DNA of 64,000 bases. Source: JBMYRH01 sp049602155. GTDB taxonomy: Bacteria > Myxococcota_A > UBA9042 > PHBI01 > JBMYRH01. Location: assembly GCA_049602155.1 (NCBI GenBank), contig JBMYRH010000010.1:1-64000 (forward strand), written 5' to 3'. Position 1 is the stretch's first letter; the number at the start of each line of letters is the position of its first letter. A program made the translations under genes and the position numbers. Under the pieces are notes generated by a model. The model was not told the origin of the DNA. It saw only the letters and a program-made list of their open reading frames with translations, and ran no database searches. Shown in pieces: positions 35,849-45,825 of the stretch.

Positions 35849-36159
35849 GCGACGAGGCAACAGGGTCACTGAGGGAGTCCCTGGCAGAGGGCTTGGGTGA
35901 AGCGCCTTGGTCGATGCTTGAGGCTCACGCCAAGCGTGACGGGTTGATCATCGTCTCACTGGAGCTGGACTTGCTCGATGTCGCCGTGGCGTTGGCCCAA
36001 GATGATGGGGCCTCAGTCGCAGGCTGGATGAACGAGGGTCGACTCACCAAGCCTGACGCCGCCGCCTTGGCAGCTCACGCTGAAGATGAAGCGCATCAGT
36101 GGCCTTTTGTCATCGTAGCGCCCTTTGTCCTCGTCCACGAGAGGGCGCCTACGCGCTGA
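35845..36159 (+). CDS. DUF2288 family protein
   Basis: 104 residues resembling DUF2288: the PWSMLEAHAKRDGLIIVSLELDLLDVAVALAQDD stretch and the ending FVIVAPFVLVHE are the family's two conserved blocks. It is small, soluble and without Cys, and its function is unknown. It begins inside the stop of the DUF3050 gene (ATGA), implying coupled synthesis. A strong bidirectional hairpin follows 30 bases after its stop. Confidence 0.85.
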   Translation: MSDEATGSLRESLAEGLGEAPWSMLEAHAKRDGLIIVSLELDLLDVAVALAQDDGASVAGWMNEGRLTKPDAAALAAHAEDEAHQWPFVIVAPFVLVHERAPTR

Positions 36160-36188
36160 CCGGGCGCGTCATGAGGCCTGAAATGACA

Positions 36189-36220
36189 ACACCCCACCGC
36201 GCCAAAGCGCACTGGGGTGT
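36189..36220. terminator. Bidirectional hairpin terminator between convergent genes
   Basis: ACACCCCA at 36189-36196 pairs with TGGGGTGT at 36213-36220, and the inside can add GCGC/GCGC around CAAA. It lies between the ends of the DUF2288 gene (+) and the Zn-ribbon-like gene (-). Only short T-rich runs follow, so efficiency is uncertain. Confidence 0.65.
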
Positions 36221-36265
36221 GTCTGTCCTCGCAGACCCGCTGCGAGAGGTTCCAGCTCCAGGCGG

Positions 36266-36832
36266 TTAGGCCTGGTGATTTTGGAGCATCCACTTGATGC
36301 CCACTTCGAAGGAGATGCGCGCGCGGTGCTCGGTGCCGATCTGGATGACTTTGCCCAAGCCAAAGGTCTTGTGCATCACGAACTCATCGAGCTGAAAGTC
36401 CTTGGTGATGAGGTACTTCGTCGCGTCGTCAGGGTTGATGCCCAGGACCAACTCGGGCCAGGGAGCGACCTCTGGCATTGAGGGTCCATCGCTCGCCTTT
36501 TTCTTCGTCCCCGGCTCATAGAGCCGCACTTGGTGAACGGCGCGGCAGTTGGTGCACACGGCCTTCGGCGGCTTCGGGGGCTGCAGGGTCTTGACGACGT
36601 GGACTCGGAAGCCCTTGCACTTGCTGTGGCCGCACCACGAAGTGACCTCTTCGTCGACCTTCAAGGTCATGATGTTGACCTTACTCGGGACCGTGGGGAA
36701 GGCAGGTGCCTCGGGCTCCGCCGGAGCCTCCTCTGCAGCGGCCTCAGCCTCGACTGCGACCGGCTCAGTGGCGGCAGCAGGAGTCTCGGGGGCCTCGGTC
36801 GTTGTCTCCGTCTTGGTCTCCACTTCACTCAT
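36266..36832 (-). CDS. Zn-ribbon-like protein with acidic N-terminus and FGLGKV domain
   Basis: 188 residues in three parts. Residues 1-50 are a low-complexity Glu/Ala/Pro/Thr stretch. Residues about 65-110 contain CGHSKCKGF and CTNCRAVH, likely a zinc site. Residues about 140-188 hold DEFVMHKTFGLGKVIQIG followed by a beta stretch, a CarD-like or SH3-like motif seen in proteins of myxobacterial-type genomes. ATG 36832 is the likely start; a TTG nine bases upstream is possible. A nucleic-acid or RNA polymerase contact is a guess. It stands alone, ending against the hairpin terminator. Confidence 0.7.
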   Translation of the reverse strand: MSEVETKTETTTEAPETPAAATEPVAVEAEAAAEEAPAEPEAPAFPTVPSKVNIMTLKVDEEVTSWCGHSKCKGFRVHVVKTLQPPKPPKAVCTNCRAVHQVRLYEPGTKKKASDGPSMPEVAPWPELVLGINPDDATKYLITKDFQLDEFVMHKTFGLGKVIQIGTEHRARISFEVGIKWMLQNHQA

Positions 36833-37004
36833 GCTCAACACCTTGGTTCGTTCGGATGGTCTAGCGAGGAGGTCCTCACGACCGCTGCCAAATCGTTATC
36901 CGGGACGAGGGCGTCCTCGGAATTGAGGCGGGAGTATAAGGGATCTGCATCAAACAAGAAAGAACTGTCGGTCGAGGTCGGTGCGCTTTCTTGTTGGCTG
37001 GAAG

Positions 37005-39266
37005 CTATCGTGTGCAGCCCATCGCTGCATCGAAGAAGGCTGTGTCTGTCGCATCGACGGTTCCGGTCTGATCAAGGTCAGCGCCGTCACACCAGTCATT
37101 CTCCGCGGTACAGTCGGTGGCGCCGTTTTTTGCGGGATCGGGTCGGTCGGCTTCAGTGACCTCGCCGGAGCCATCGTGGTCCACATGGGCGCAGCCGAAC
37201 TTCGCCCAAGTGCAGTCGAGCAGATGCGGTGCTGTGCGGCAAAGTGGCAACGCCTGAAGCAACTCCATACTCCCGATGTGAGCATGGCGCGGGTTCTCCA
37301 CCTCGACCCATGGTCGCTTCTCGAGTGGGAAACCTCGGGCTTCATAGCCCGTCTCGGTACGTCGGATCGGCGGGGTGTCGCCGTAGCTCTCCTGATACTT
37401 CTCGACGATCATGTCGAGCTTCTCGCCCGCCACCATGTCGCCTACGATGGCCGCGATCTCCTCATCGGTCTTGAGCGGCCACGGCGAGGTGTCGCCCATG
37501 GTCAAGGCCCCCTCGATGTGCGCCATGCGCCCCTCTTCGCGCTCGAAGTCCTTCAGATCTTCCGTGACCACCTCGCGGCCGGCGTAGGCGTCGAACATCG
37601 CCGCCTCGTAGCGCTGCTTGGCGTACTCATCGGGTCGCGTGGATAGCCAGACGATGTCGGCGAAGAGCCGCATCAGGTCCGTCAGATCGCCCAGCACAGC
37701 ACGGGTCTCCTCCTCCAAGGTGGTCTTGCCCGTGATCTGGGCGTAACGCACCAGCGCCATCATCGACTCGACCACGTCGTCATAGTCGTTCTGGAAGCCC
37801 CCGAGGAGCTCCGCGGCCTTCCCGGGCTCGTTCTCATCCCAGGTCGCGGCGAGCTCAAGCCAAGGCATGCCTAAGACCTGCAGCTCCTCAAGCGTCGACC
37901 AGGTCAGCCCACAGTAGGCGTCGTCCAGCTTCTGACACTGAGGCGGCCCCTCAGCCACCTCACACTCGAGCCCGAAGGTTGCCCCCTCCTCGGAGCCCAT
38001 CAGCGCGGCTTCTGCGTTGGTCCCAAGCGGGACTGAGGCGATGGGGGTGTCGAGGCCGACGGTGGTCATGGCTTGGCTGAGGTACGCCATAGGGCATGAG
38101 CTCATCGAGCCCAGATCGCCGTTCTCGAGCTCGGCCTCTCCATGCGGGCGGATGGTGCCGCCGACGACGAGTGTCTCATAGTCATTCCACTCGTCGACGG
38201 TCATCAGCGCGTTGTTGTTAGCGAGCGCCTCGTCGGCGATCCGATGCCCCGCAGCCTCTGCACGTTGCGCGGCCTCCTTCAGAGTAGGTGAGAGCCCCTC
38301 TGCCTTCGCCGCCTCCATCACCGCCAAGTAGCCGAGCATGAGGTCTGGGAAGTTGTCGCGAGAGTTGTGGTTGCCCCAGAACGCGCCCGCCCAAGGGTAG
38401 CCCTCTGGCACCTGCTTGAAGGATGAGCAGCAATTCGAGACGCCGATATAGTCCGGCAAAGTGTCGTAGCTGAAGGTGATGGCGTACTCGCCCATGTTGC
38501 CCACGGGCGTCCAGGCGAAGGTCGTCTCTGCGGGGTTCTCTCGATAGGTGTAGTGGCGACCATCCCAGAAGGTGGCGATCATCTCAGCCTCGAGGTCGGC
38601 GTCGATCTCCCATGGGCTCACGACCGGGCTACCGTCGCGAGTCCGAGTGACGCTGCGCTGCCCCTCTCGGCCGTCGACGACCCGGGTCCAGCCGGGCAAG
38701 ACCTCGCGCGCCGTCATCCCGGGGTGGCCGCTGACGTCCTCAAAGAAGCTCAAGCCTCCGAAGAGCCGAAGTGTGGCGAGCTCCAAGAGGCGGCCCCCGA
38801 ATATCTGATAGGCCTCCCAGGTTGTCCACGTCGCCGTCCCGATAAGGTTGTTGTCCTTGGGGCCACCGATGATCTCGACCTCGTCACCGTCAATCGCTAC
38901 ATACGCCCGGTCAATCGCCGTCCCGAAGGTCACGTCCCCGAAGACGCCGTAGCGCTGGTGGGCGACGACCACGCGCTCGACGCGCTCCTTGTAGTAGAGC
39001 TTGAACGCCCGCGCTGCCGCCTCTGGGTTCGCGACCGGCTGGGCCCCAGTCGGCGCGATCTCGTCCTCTAAGGTGTCGACGTCGGCGGCGGCGTCACCTG
39101 TCACATCGCTTGGCACGGCTGAGCTGTCGTCTGTCACGTCGGACTCAGGCATCGCCTCAGCGTCTGTCGTCGGGGTCACCTCTTGAGCGTCATTCAACTC
39201 GGGAGGCGTGGTGTCGCCGCAGCCGATAAGGCTGAGGCACATAATTGCAGTGACGATGCGGCGCAA
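37005..39266 (-). CDS. Large lipoprotein with C-terminal EF-hand-like pair
   Basis: 753 residues. From TTG 39266 (GGAGAAG upstream) a signal peptide reaches the lipobox SLIGC; an earlier ATG gives no proper signal. An acidic linker of about 75 residues follows, then a domain of about 580 residues with GGLSFFEDVSGHPGM, TLPDYIGVSNCC and SWGNH-type aromatic patches. It may belong to the DUF3160 group, but I am not sure. The last 60 residues contain DHDGSGEVTEAD and DLDQTGTVDATD, two calcium loops as in dockerin-like or EF-hand pairs. Likely surface or periplasmic; activity unknown. Confidence 0.75.
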   Translation of the reverse strand: MRRIVTAIMCLSLIGCGDTTPPELNDAQEVTPTTDAEAMPESDVTDDSSAVPSDVTGDAAADVDTLEDEIAPTGAQPVANPEAAARAFKLYYKERVERVVVAHQRYGVFGDVTFGTAIDRAYVAIDGDEVEIIGGPKDNNLIGTATWTTWEAYQIFGGRLLELATLRLFGGLSFFEDVSGHPGMTAREVLPGWTRVVDGREGQRSVTRTRDGSPVVSPWEIDADLEAEMIATFWDGRHYTYRENPAETTFAWTPVGNMGEYAITFSYDTLPDYIGVSNCCSSFKQVPEGYPWAGAFWGNHNSRDNFPDLMLGYLAVMEAAKAEGLSPTLKEAAQRAEAAGHRIADEALANNNALMTVDEWNDYETLVVGGTIRPHGEAELENGDLGSMSSCPMAYLSQAMTTVGLDTPIASVPLGTNAEAALMGSEEGATFGLECEVAEGPPQCQKLDDAYCGLTWSTLEELQVLGMPWLELAATWDENEPGKAAELLGGFQNDYDDVVESMMALVRYAQITGKTTLEEETRAVLGDLTDLMRLFADIVWLSTRPDEYAKQRYEAAMFDAYAGREVVTEDLKDFEREEGRMAHIEGALTMGDTSPWPLKTDEEIAAIVGDMVAGEKLDMIVEKYQESYGDTPPIRRTETGYEARGFPLEKRPWVEVENPRHAHIGSMELLQALPLCRTAPHLLDCTWAKFGCAHVDHDGSGEVTEADRPDPAKNGATDCTAENDWCDGADLDQTGTVDATDTAFFDAAMGCTR

Positions 39267-39514
39267 GGGCTTCTCCTGTTCGAAGTCGCGGAAGTCTAGG
39301 GCCCCAACCTCGTGGCGCCAAGCGCAGAGCCACCAAAGGAGTGTGCAAAATTTCACCACCCGTAAAGGAGCTGAGCGATTTGAGCCGCTGTTTGAATCGT
39401 CTTATGTCGAGCAGTGGTGCACTTGGGTTGTGGCATGGAGATTGCTGATGTCTCGGGCATGCGACTCACCTGCTCGGGGTGAGCTCACGTCGAAGTCAGC
39501 CCCGGGAGTCTAAG

Positions 39515-40654
39515 ATGCGCCGCTTTCAGACCTTGCTCGCCACCCTCGCCTTGACCTGTATCGCCTCGACCGCCTTCGCAGGGATCCCGATGACCGAAGA
39601 GGAGATGATCGAGAACGCGACCCTCATCGTGCGAGGCGCCATCACCGAGATGGCCTGCAATGGTGAGCCCACCCACAACGGCTACGCCACGCTCACGCCC
39701 TACGTGGCGACCTTGACCATCACGGCGACCGAGAAGGGGGATGACACCATCGACGAGGTCACCTTGCCCTTCGCGGACACGGTCATGGACAACCCTGATG
39801 ACTTCTTAAGCTGTGGTTGGCTGCCGTATTACCGCAAGGGTCACAGTGGCCTCTTCTATTTGGTCACTGGGTTCGAGACCGAGCACTACACCTTGGTGGA
39901 CTCTGGGGGCTTCCAACCTGACGACGCCAGTCACGCTGAAGAGCTGCCGTCTTGTGACGAGCCAGAGGAGGAGCTCCTCACCTGCGAGGACGTCACCTGC
40001 GGCACCTGCGAGACCTGCGAGGCTGGTGAGTGCCAACCGGCTGAGGGTCACGCGCGTGCCTGTGACAGTCACGCTGACTGCGAAGGCGGCGCGACCTGCG
40101 TCAGCTCGCCCGACGGCTGCGAGAGCTTCTGCGCGATGGAGGACACCGAGGAGATCGCGACCTGCGAGGACTCCGGGGGAGCTTGGACGGAATGCGTTCT
40201 TGGCATCGCCACGACCTGTGAGAACCGAGACAGCGGACTCGACGGCGCGAGCGTCTGCCGAGAGGGCTGTCTGTGCCCGGAGGAGGCCCCCATCTTGACC
40301 GCTGAGGGTTGTATGGCCGAGAGCGTATGTGAGGCCATCGCGTCGACCCCCCAAGAGCTTTGTGAGACCAGCGGCGGCAGCTGGGATGAGTGTGCGTTGT
40401 CCTCGTGCGACAGCTGTGATGACTGCATCGCTGATTGCCTGTGCGGACAAGGTGAGGCCTTCGATACGTCGCTTGGGTGCGTCACGCGCTCGGAAGAGGC
40501 CTCGACGACAGACACCGCAGAGGCGAGCGACTCCGAGGGTGGCTGCAGCGGTGGCGGGTCCGACCAGACCGGGTTCGCCTTGCTCTTCGCCCTCACGCTC
40601 CTTGGGCTGGGCAGCGCGCGGCGTCATCGTGTCACCGCATCACTGCGAGGGTAG
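39515..40654 (+). CDS. Cys-rich surface protein with MYXO-CTERM-like tail, copy 1
   Basis: 379 residues. A cleavable signal (ending TAFA) leads to a domain with MTEEEMIENATLIVRGAITEMACNG, shared with the next gene. The middle 200 residues have about 30 Cys. The C-terminus is GGCSGGG, then a hydrophobic helix, then SARRHR: the pattern of MYXO-CTERM sorting tails, which direct cleavage and surface lipid attachment at the Cys. ATG 39515 has GGGAG upstream. The N-domain may act with the paralogue downstream. No enzyme motif seen. Confidence 0.8.
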   Translation: MRRFQTLLATLALTCIASTAFAGIPMTEEEMIENATLIVRGAITEMACNGEPTHNGYATLTPYVATLTITATEKGDDTIDEVTLPFADTVMDNPDDFLSCGWLPYYRKGHSGLFYLVTGFETEHYTLVDSGGFQPDDASHAEELPSCDEPEEELLTCEDVTCGTCETCEAGECQPAEGHARACDSHADCEGGATCVSSPDGCESFCAMEDTEEIATCEDSGGAWTECVLGIATTCENRDSGLDGASVCREGCLCPEEAPILTAEGCMAESVCEAIASTPQELCETSGGSWDECALSSCDSCDDCIADCLCGQGEAFDTSLGCVTRSEEASTTDTAEASDSEGGCSGGGSDQTGFALLFALTLLGLGSARRHRVTASLRG

Positions 40655-40761
40655 TTGCGGGCGAATTTGCCCCGAGTGGGCAAACCGCCTTTAATTCACA
40701 GCCTGCCTGAGCGCCCATGAACCGGCGCGTGAGAGATGTCCTGCCCAAGCTGGAGTGCCCT

Positions 40762-41613
<852 letters not shown>

Positions 41614-41614
41614 G

Positions 41615-42247
41615 TTACTTAAAGTCGAGGAGCTCTATGTCGAAGACGAGGGTGCCCGCTGGGCGCCCTGCCTTGCCTTTGTAGGCGAGCTTCTGCGGGA
41701 TCCAGACCCTAAAGACGTCGCCGATGACCATGTACTGGATGACGTCTTTCCAGCCGTCGATGAGCCCGCTCAATCCGAAGGTCGCGGGCTCGCCGGTCTT
41801 CATCGTGGAGTCGAACATCCGACCGTTGGTGGTCCAGCCTGTGTAGTGGATGGTGACCTGGGAAGAGATCTTCGGGTTGCCCTTGCCCTCTCCCGCCTTG
41901 AGCACGCGGTACTTCACCCCGGCCATCGTCGAGGTGGCCCCCTTCTTGGGCGGCTGGCGGACGTCCTTGGGGGCCGGGACCTTTTTGACGGGCGTCCGCA
42001 CCCATGAGGCGCGTCGGTCGGCCTCCTTCTTCTCCGCTGCCGCCTTCGCTTCCATCTTCTTCTTGGCGGCGTCGGCCTTCTTCTGAGCCTCTTTTTTGGC
42101 CTCTGCCTTCGCTTTGTCTTCGGCGACCTTCTCCTCAGCCGTCTGTGCGTCAGCTGCGCCAGCCTGGGAGGCACCGTTACCGTCAGGGGCAGAGGGTGAG
42201 CAGGCGGTGAGCAAGAGGGCGAGCAGGGTGGTCAGCACGAGGCGCAT
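41615..42247 (-). CDS. FKBP-type peptidyl-prolyl isomerase lipoprotein
   Basis: 210 residues. The signal peptide ends in lipobox LLTAC. Residues 40-85 are an Ala/Lys/Glu-rich coiled-coil arm. The last 100 residues are an FKBP domain: VTIHYTGW, GRMFDST, FGLSGLIDGWKD, VWIPQKLAYKG, LVFDIELLDF, with most of the binding-pocket aromatic residues. It would catalyse proline isomerisation and act as a chaperone in the periplasm, as FkpA- and Mip-like proteins do, though the arm is shorter. It converges with the MYXO-CTERM gene, with only one base between the stops. Confidence 0.93.
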   Translation of the reverse strand: MRLVLTTLLALLLTACSPSAPDGNGASQAGAADAQTAEEKVAEDKAKAEAKKEAQKKADAAKKKMEAKAAAEKKEADRRASWVRTPVKKVPAPKDVRQPPKKGATSTMAGVKYRVLKAGEGKGNPKISSQVTIHYTGWTTNGRMFDSTMKTGEPATFGLSGLIDGWKDVIQYMVIGDVFRVWIPQKLAYKGKAGRPAGTLVFDIELLDFK

Positions 42248-42341
42248 GAGAGAGTCCTGGGTTAGGGCCGCCCTATGATGATCTTCGACCGCCTCTCGGT
42301 CAACGCGTTGCTGTCAGGCAGAAAACTCGATAGATTGACCT

Positions 42342-42830
42342 GTGTCTACGCGAAACCCATGGCGACTTCGACCTCAGCTGCTTCTGATCGCGAGCTTTGC
42401 CCTCCTCTGCGCCGCAGGCTGCGGTGGCCCAAGCCCTGGCTCTCCCTGTGAGACGAGCGAGGAGTGCTCGGAGGGCTTAGCCTGTGGACCGCTGAAGACC
42501 TGCGAAGAGCCGCGGATGATCGACGGTTGTCGCATGACCGAGAAGTGCCAAGAGTTCGGCTACTGCCTCGCGCATGAGGGCTATTGCCGCGCATCGGACG
42601 CCTCCTGCCGTGCCTCGTTGCGCTGTCAGATGGGGGGCTACTGCAGCGTCCAAAAGGGTGCGATTGGCTGCATGGTCGCCGGCGATGACGACTGCAAAGA
42701 GTCCGACGCCTGCAAAGTCGGCATGAAGTGCGTCGAGTATAACGGCCGCTGCGTCCGTGGTGAGCCCGCTGCAGAGGGCGCCGCAGGGGAAGAGGCCGCG
42801 CCTGACGCGCCCGCCGAAGCCGCGCCCTGA
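42342..42830 (+). CDS. Cys-rich lipoprotein
   Basis: 162 residues: signal peptide with lipobox LCAAGC, then about 18 Cys in repeating C-x5-C and C-x-x-x-C units (CETSEECSEGLAC, CRMTEKCQEFGYC, CRASLRCQMGGYC, CKESDACKVGMKC), ending in an Ala/Glu/Pro tail. The four EKC/CxxGxxC units look like internal duplications. GTG 42342 is required to include the signal peptide and has no strong ribosome site. Disulfide-rich surface lipoprotein of unknown role. Confidence 0.75.
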   Translation: MSTRNPWRLRPQLLLIASFALLCAAGCGGPSPGSPCETSEECSEGLACGPLKTCEEPRMIDGCRMTEKCQEFGYCLAHEGYCRASDASCRASLRCQMGGYCSVQKGAIGCMVAGDDDCKESDACKVGMKCVEYNGRCVRGEPAAEGAAGEEAAPDAPAEAAP

Positions 42831-42831
42831 G

Positions 42832-43221
42832 CTAGTCCATCGGGCTCGACAGCTCGATCAAGATGCCGTTCGCGTCTGAGACCCAGCACACGGTCTGTCC
42901 CCATGGCTGCTGGAAGGGGGGCCTTACGGCGCCCATCCCTGATGAGAGGGCCCGTGCGTACGCCGCTTCGACGTCCTCAGTCACCAGCCCGACCTCGAAG
43001 CGCCTCGGGGCTCCGTCGAACATCGCCCGGGTGGCTTCATCTTCGAAGTGGCTGCGCCCAAAGGCCGTCTCGGCGAAGGCGAGGGTCGTCTCACCGGTGG
43101 CGAGCTCTCCATAGATCGTGTCTTCATGAGTGTAGGCGATGGACAGCTCAAAGGCCTCTCGCCACGCTCGCAGTGTCTCCGGGACGTCATCGACGTAGAG
43201 GATGGTGTAGCCGAATTTCAT
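42832..43221 (-). CDS. VOC (glyoxalase/bleomycin resistance) superfamily protein
   Basis: 129 residues with the beta-alpha-beta-beta-beta repeat: TILYVDDVPETLRAWREAF at the start and VGLVTEDVEAAYARAL, then FQQPWGQTVCWVSDANGILIEL at the end. The final Glu is the usual metal ligand. Members include glyoxalase I, dioxygenases and antibiotic-binding proteins; the substrate is not readable. ATG 43221 lacks a well-spaced ribosome site and lies 10 bases after the upstream lipoprotein gene stop on this strand. Confidence 0.88.
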   Translation of the reverse strand: MKFGYTILYVDDVPETLRAWREAFELSIAYTHEDTIYGELATGETTLAFAETAFGRSHFEDEATRAMFDGAPRRFEVGLVTEDVEAAYARALSSGMGAVRPPFQQPWGQTVCWVSDANGILIELSSPMD

Positions 43222-43231
43222 CCTCTGAGGT

Positions 43232-45733
43232 TCACTCCGTGCAGGAGGGGACGACCATCTTGCCGCACTCGAAGTTGCCAGGGCAGAAGTCCTCATGGCA
43301 CGTCCCGCTGCCCCAACACTCGACTAAGCCGTCACTGCCAAGTGCGCAGCTGTGGAGCTGGCCCACGTCCAGCTGCGTGAACCCGTCCCCTGGCGGGTTG
43401 TCGGTGCGGCCCAAGGTGTCGCTCCCCCAGCACGCCAAAGAGCCGTCCTCCCGCAAGCCACAGCTGTGAACGACGCCGCCACGGATGTCGGTGAAGATGG
43501 CGTCGGGCGGTGTGGCCTGGCCTGCGGTGTTTGCGCCCCATCCGATGGCCGAGCCGTCAGCCTTGAGCGCCAACGTGAACTTGTGCCCGACGCGCACCTC
43601 GCCCTCGGCGTCAGCTGGCACGGCGAGTGGATCTGCATCACCTGTCTGATTGTAATTGAACCCCCAGCAGCTCATGGCTCCGGCAGTATCCACCGCGCAG
43701 GTGTGCCGGCTGTCGCCGACGCTGACTTGGGTATAGGTGCCCGGCGGCGCGGTGGCTTGGCCGTAGCTGTTGTCGCCCCAGCAGCTGATGTTGTCGGTCG
43801 CAGCATCGGTGATGCCACAGCAGTAGTTGAGGCCGCAGGCGATCGCCGAGAAGACCGCGTCTGGCGGGTTGAGCGAGTTCGCGGTGTTGCTCCCCCAGCA
43901 GCTGACCGCGCCGGCGGTGTCGATGGCGCAGGTGTGGGTCATGCCGCTGTCGATGGCGACAAAGGTCCCCTCGGGAGCGTTGTGCTGCCCGTTGGTGTTG
44001 CAGCCCCAGCACGTGATAGAGCCGTCACTCTTGAGCCCACAGCTGTGGTCACGGCCGACGGTGATGTGTGACCAACAGCCGAGGCTTGTCCCGTCCGCGT
44101 CATCGGAGTCGCCGTCGTTGGCGACGTAGCCATCGGGTTGCTCACACCCCACCATCGTCACGTCAGGGTTACCGAGCCCGTCGTCGTCGTTGTCTTGGTA
44201 CCAGATGGTGTCGGGGTTGAGCGTCTCGTCGCCGTCGTTGCAGTCGTCTGAGTTGTCGACATAGGGCCACGGGGTGCCACAGCTCTGGACGGTGATCTCC
44301 GGGCTGCCATAGCTGTCGCCATCGGTGTCGGCGTAGCGCGTCATCGCGTCGGTCGCCCCCAGGTGGTGCCATCCGTCACAGTTCCGGTCGACCATGTCGC
44401 AGAGCTCGTCTGCGTCAGGGTGAATCGCGTCGTCGCCGTCTTGGCAGTCGGCGCCGCCGCAGCTGCTGTGGCGGGCTCCGTCTTGGTCGGCATCGCAGAG
44501 CACCTCGGCTGCGAGGTCCGTGGCGTGGGTTGGCGCCGCCTGCGGCGCGGCCACGGGTGCCTCGAGCAGCTCGACGATGCGGGCCTCCATCGCGGCCTCT
44601 TGACCCGCGCCGAATCCGCTGTCGATCCGCATGTCACGGTCGAGGAGGACGATGAAGGGCAAGGAGCCCGGGTAGATGCCGCTCTTCTCCGCGAAGATTT
44701 GGTAGACGTCTTTACCTGCGGGCTCGCGCGTGACCGGGAAGTCGATGCCGTACTGAATCGACCACTCGTTTTGAAGCCCCTGTGTCGTGTCACTGCCGGG
44801 GACGTTCCCCTCGATCAGCAGGTGGATGATCATGAGCCCATCATCGCGGTGGAGTTCCCACATCGCCTGAGCCTCCTCGGCGGCGTCGCGACAGGGCACG
44901 CACCAGCCGGCTGAGAAGTCGAAGAGCACGACATAGCCATGGAACTGCGCGATCTCGAGCGCGGCGCCGAACTGATCGATCATCGCGATCTCAGGGACCG
45001 TATCGCCTTGCGCCCACCCCGAGGGGTACGCGGTCTCGCCGAAGGCCGACATGTCGGGCCACTGCTCTCCCCCAAAGGGCCAGGACCACCGCACGAGCGG
45101 GTCGGTACCCGCGGTGGCCTCCTCCATATCGGAGAAGCCATCGCCGTCGGTATCGCTGGAGAGCGGGTTGGTCCCCGCGCTGACCTCATCCATGTCGCTG
45201 ACGCCATCGGAGTCGCTGTCCGCGGCGAAGACGCTGCTGCCGTGACCAAATTCCTCGCTGTCGCTGAGACCGTCGCCATCTGTGTCGGCGTTATTGGGGT
45301 CAGAGCCGATGTATGCCTCTTGCAGGTTGGTCAGCCCATCATTGTCCCAGTCCTCGTCTGGGGCCTCGACCTCGTCGGGGTTCACGTCGGGCTCGGGGAC
45401 GACGACGACATCCTCCTCCGGGGCCATCGTGTCCTCGGGGGTCACCGCATCGCTCCCTGCTGCAGTGTCCTCCTCTGTCGGCTGTATCGCGTCACCAGGG
45501 CCGGTGTCTTGCCCCTCAGTGGCCGTATCGTCGACCTCAGTGACGTCATCAGCCTCCGTCACGGCGTCGGCCTCCGTGTCGACCTCGGTGTCGACCTCGG
45601 TGTCGACTTCGGTCACGGCGTCGGTCGTTGAGCTCTCCGAAGCGTCGGGGGTCTCATCCGGGGTGTCCACATCGCCGCAGGCGCCGAGGGCCATCCACAG
45701 GGTGAGGGAGATCGTGAGGGTCAAACGCGTCAT
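43232..45733 (-). CDS. Lipoprotein with TSP3, thioredoxin, MopE-like and RCC1 modules
   Basis: 833 residues from ATG 45733. Signal peptide and lipobox ALGAC; then an acidic linker with EVDT repeats; residues about 130-220 are thrombospondin type 3-like calcium repeats (DTDGDGLSDSEE, DSDSDGVSDMDE); about 240-390 a TlpA/thioredoxin-like domain with the active site WCVPC near 277; about 400-500 MopE-like Asp-rich repeats (DADQDGARHSSCGGADCQDGDD); about 520-800 RCC1-type propeller repeats (HSCGLKSDGSITCWG and kin). The open frame continues far upstream, but that part is antisense to the EamA gene and not coding. Likely a surface or periplasmic redox protein anchored on a long stalk. Confidence 0.88.
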   Translation of the reverse strand: MTRLTLTISLTLWMALGACGDVDTPDETPDASESSTTDAVTEVDTEVDTEVDTEADAVTEADDVTEVDDTATEGQDTGPGDAIQPTEEDTAAGSDAVTPEDTMAPEEDVVVVPEPDVNPDEVEAPDEDWDNDGLTNLQEAYIGSDPNNADTDGDGLSDSEEFGHGSSVFAADSDSDGVSDMDEVSAGTNPLSSDTDGDGFSDMEEATAGTDPLVRWSWPFGGEQWPDMSAFGETAYPSGWAQGDTVPEIAMIDQFGAALEIAQFHGYVVLFDFSAGWCVPCRDAAEEAQAMWELHRDDGLMIIHLLIEGNVPGSDTTQGLQNEWSIQYGIDFPVTREPAGKDVYQIFAEKSGIYPGSLPFIVLLDRDMRIDSGFGAGQEAAMEARIVELLEAPVAAPQAAPTHATDLAAEVLCDADQDGARHSSCGGADCQDGDDAIHPDADELCDMVDRNCDGWHHLGATDAMTRYADTDGDSYGSPEITVQSCGTPWPYVDNSDDCNDGDETLNPDTIWYQDNDDDGLGNPDVTMVGCEQPDGYVANDGDSDDADGTSLGCWSHITVGRDHSCGLKSDGSITCWGCNTNGQHNAPEGTFVAIDSGMTHTCAIDTAGAVSCWGSNTANSLNPPDAVFSAIACGLNYCCGITDAATDNISCWGDNSYGQATAPPGTYTQVSVGDSRHTCAVDTAGAMSCWGFNYNQTGDADPLAVPADAEGEVRVGHKFTLALKADGSAIGWGANTAGQATPPDAIFTDIRGGVVHSCGLREDGSLACWGSDTLGRTDNPPGDGFTQLDVGQLHSCALGSDGLVECWGSGTCHEDFCPGNFECGKMVVPSCTE
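45576..45611. repeat. Three copies of a 12-base repeat
   Basis: GTGTCGACCTCG is repeated at 45576, 45588 and 45600 (the last with one change), encoding the EVDT array in the linker of the thioredoxin-RCC1 lipoprotein. Confidence 0.9.
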
Positions 45734-45825
45734 GGTCCAGCTCCGATGCGTGCGCGGGAGCGCATTATGACAGAAGTAGACGGCCCTGGCGAAGACCTCA
45801 TGGTGCTCCGTGTAGGGCGATCGAC

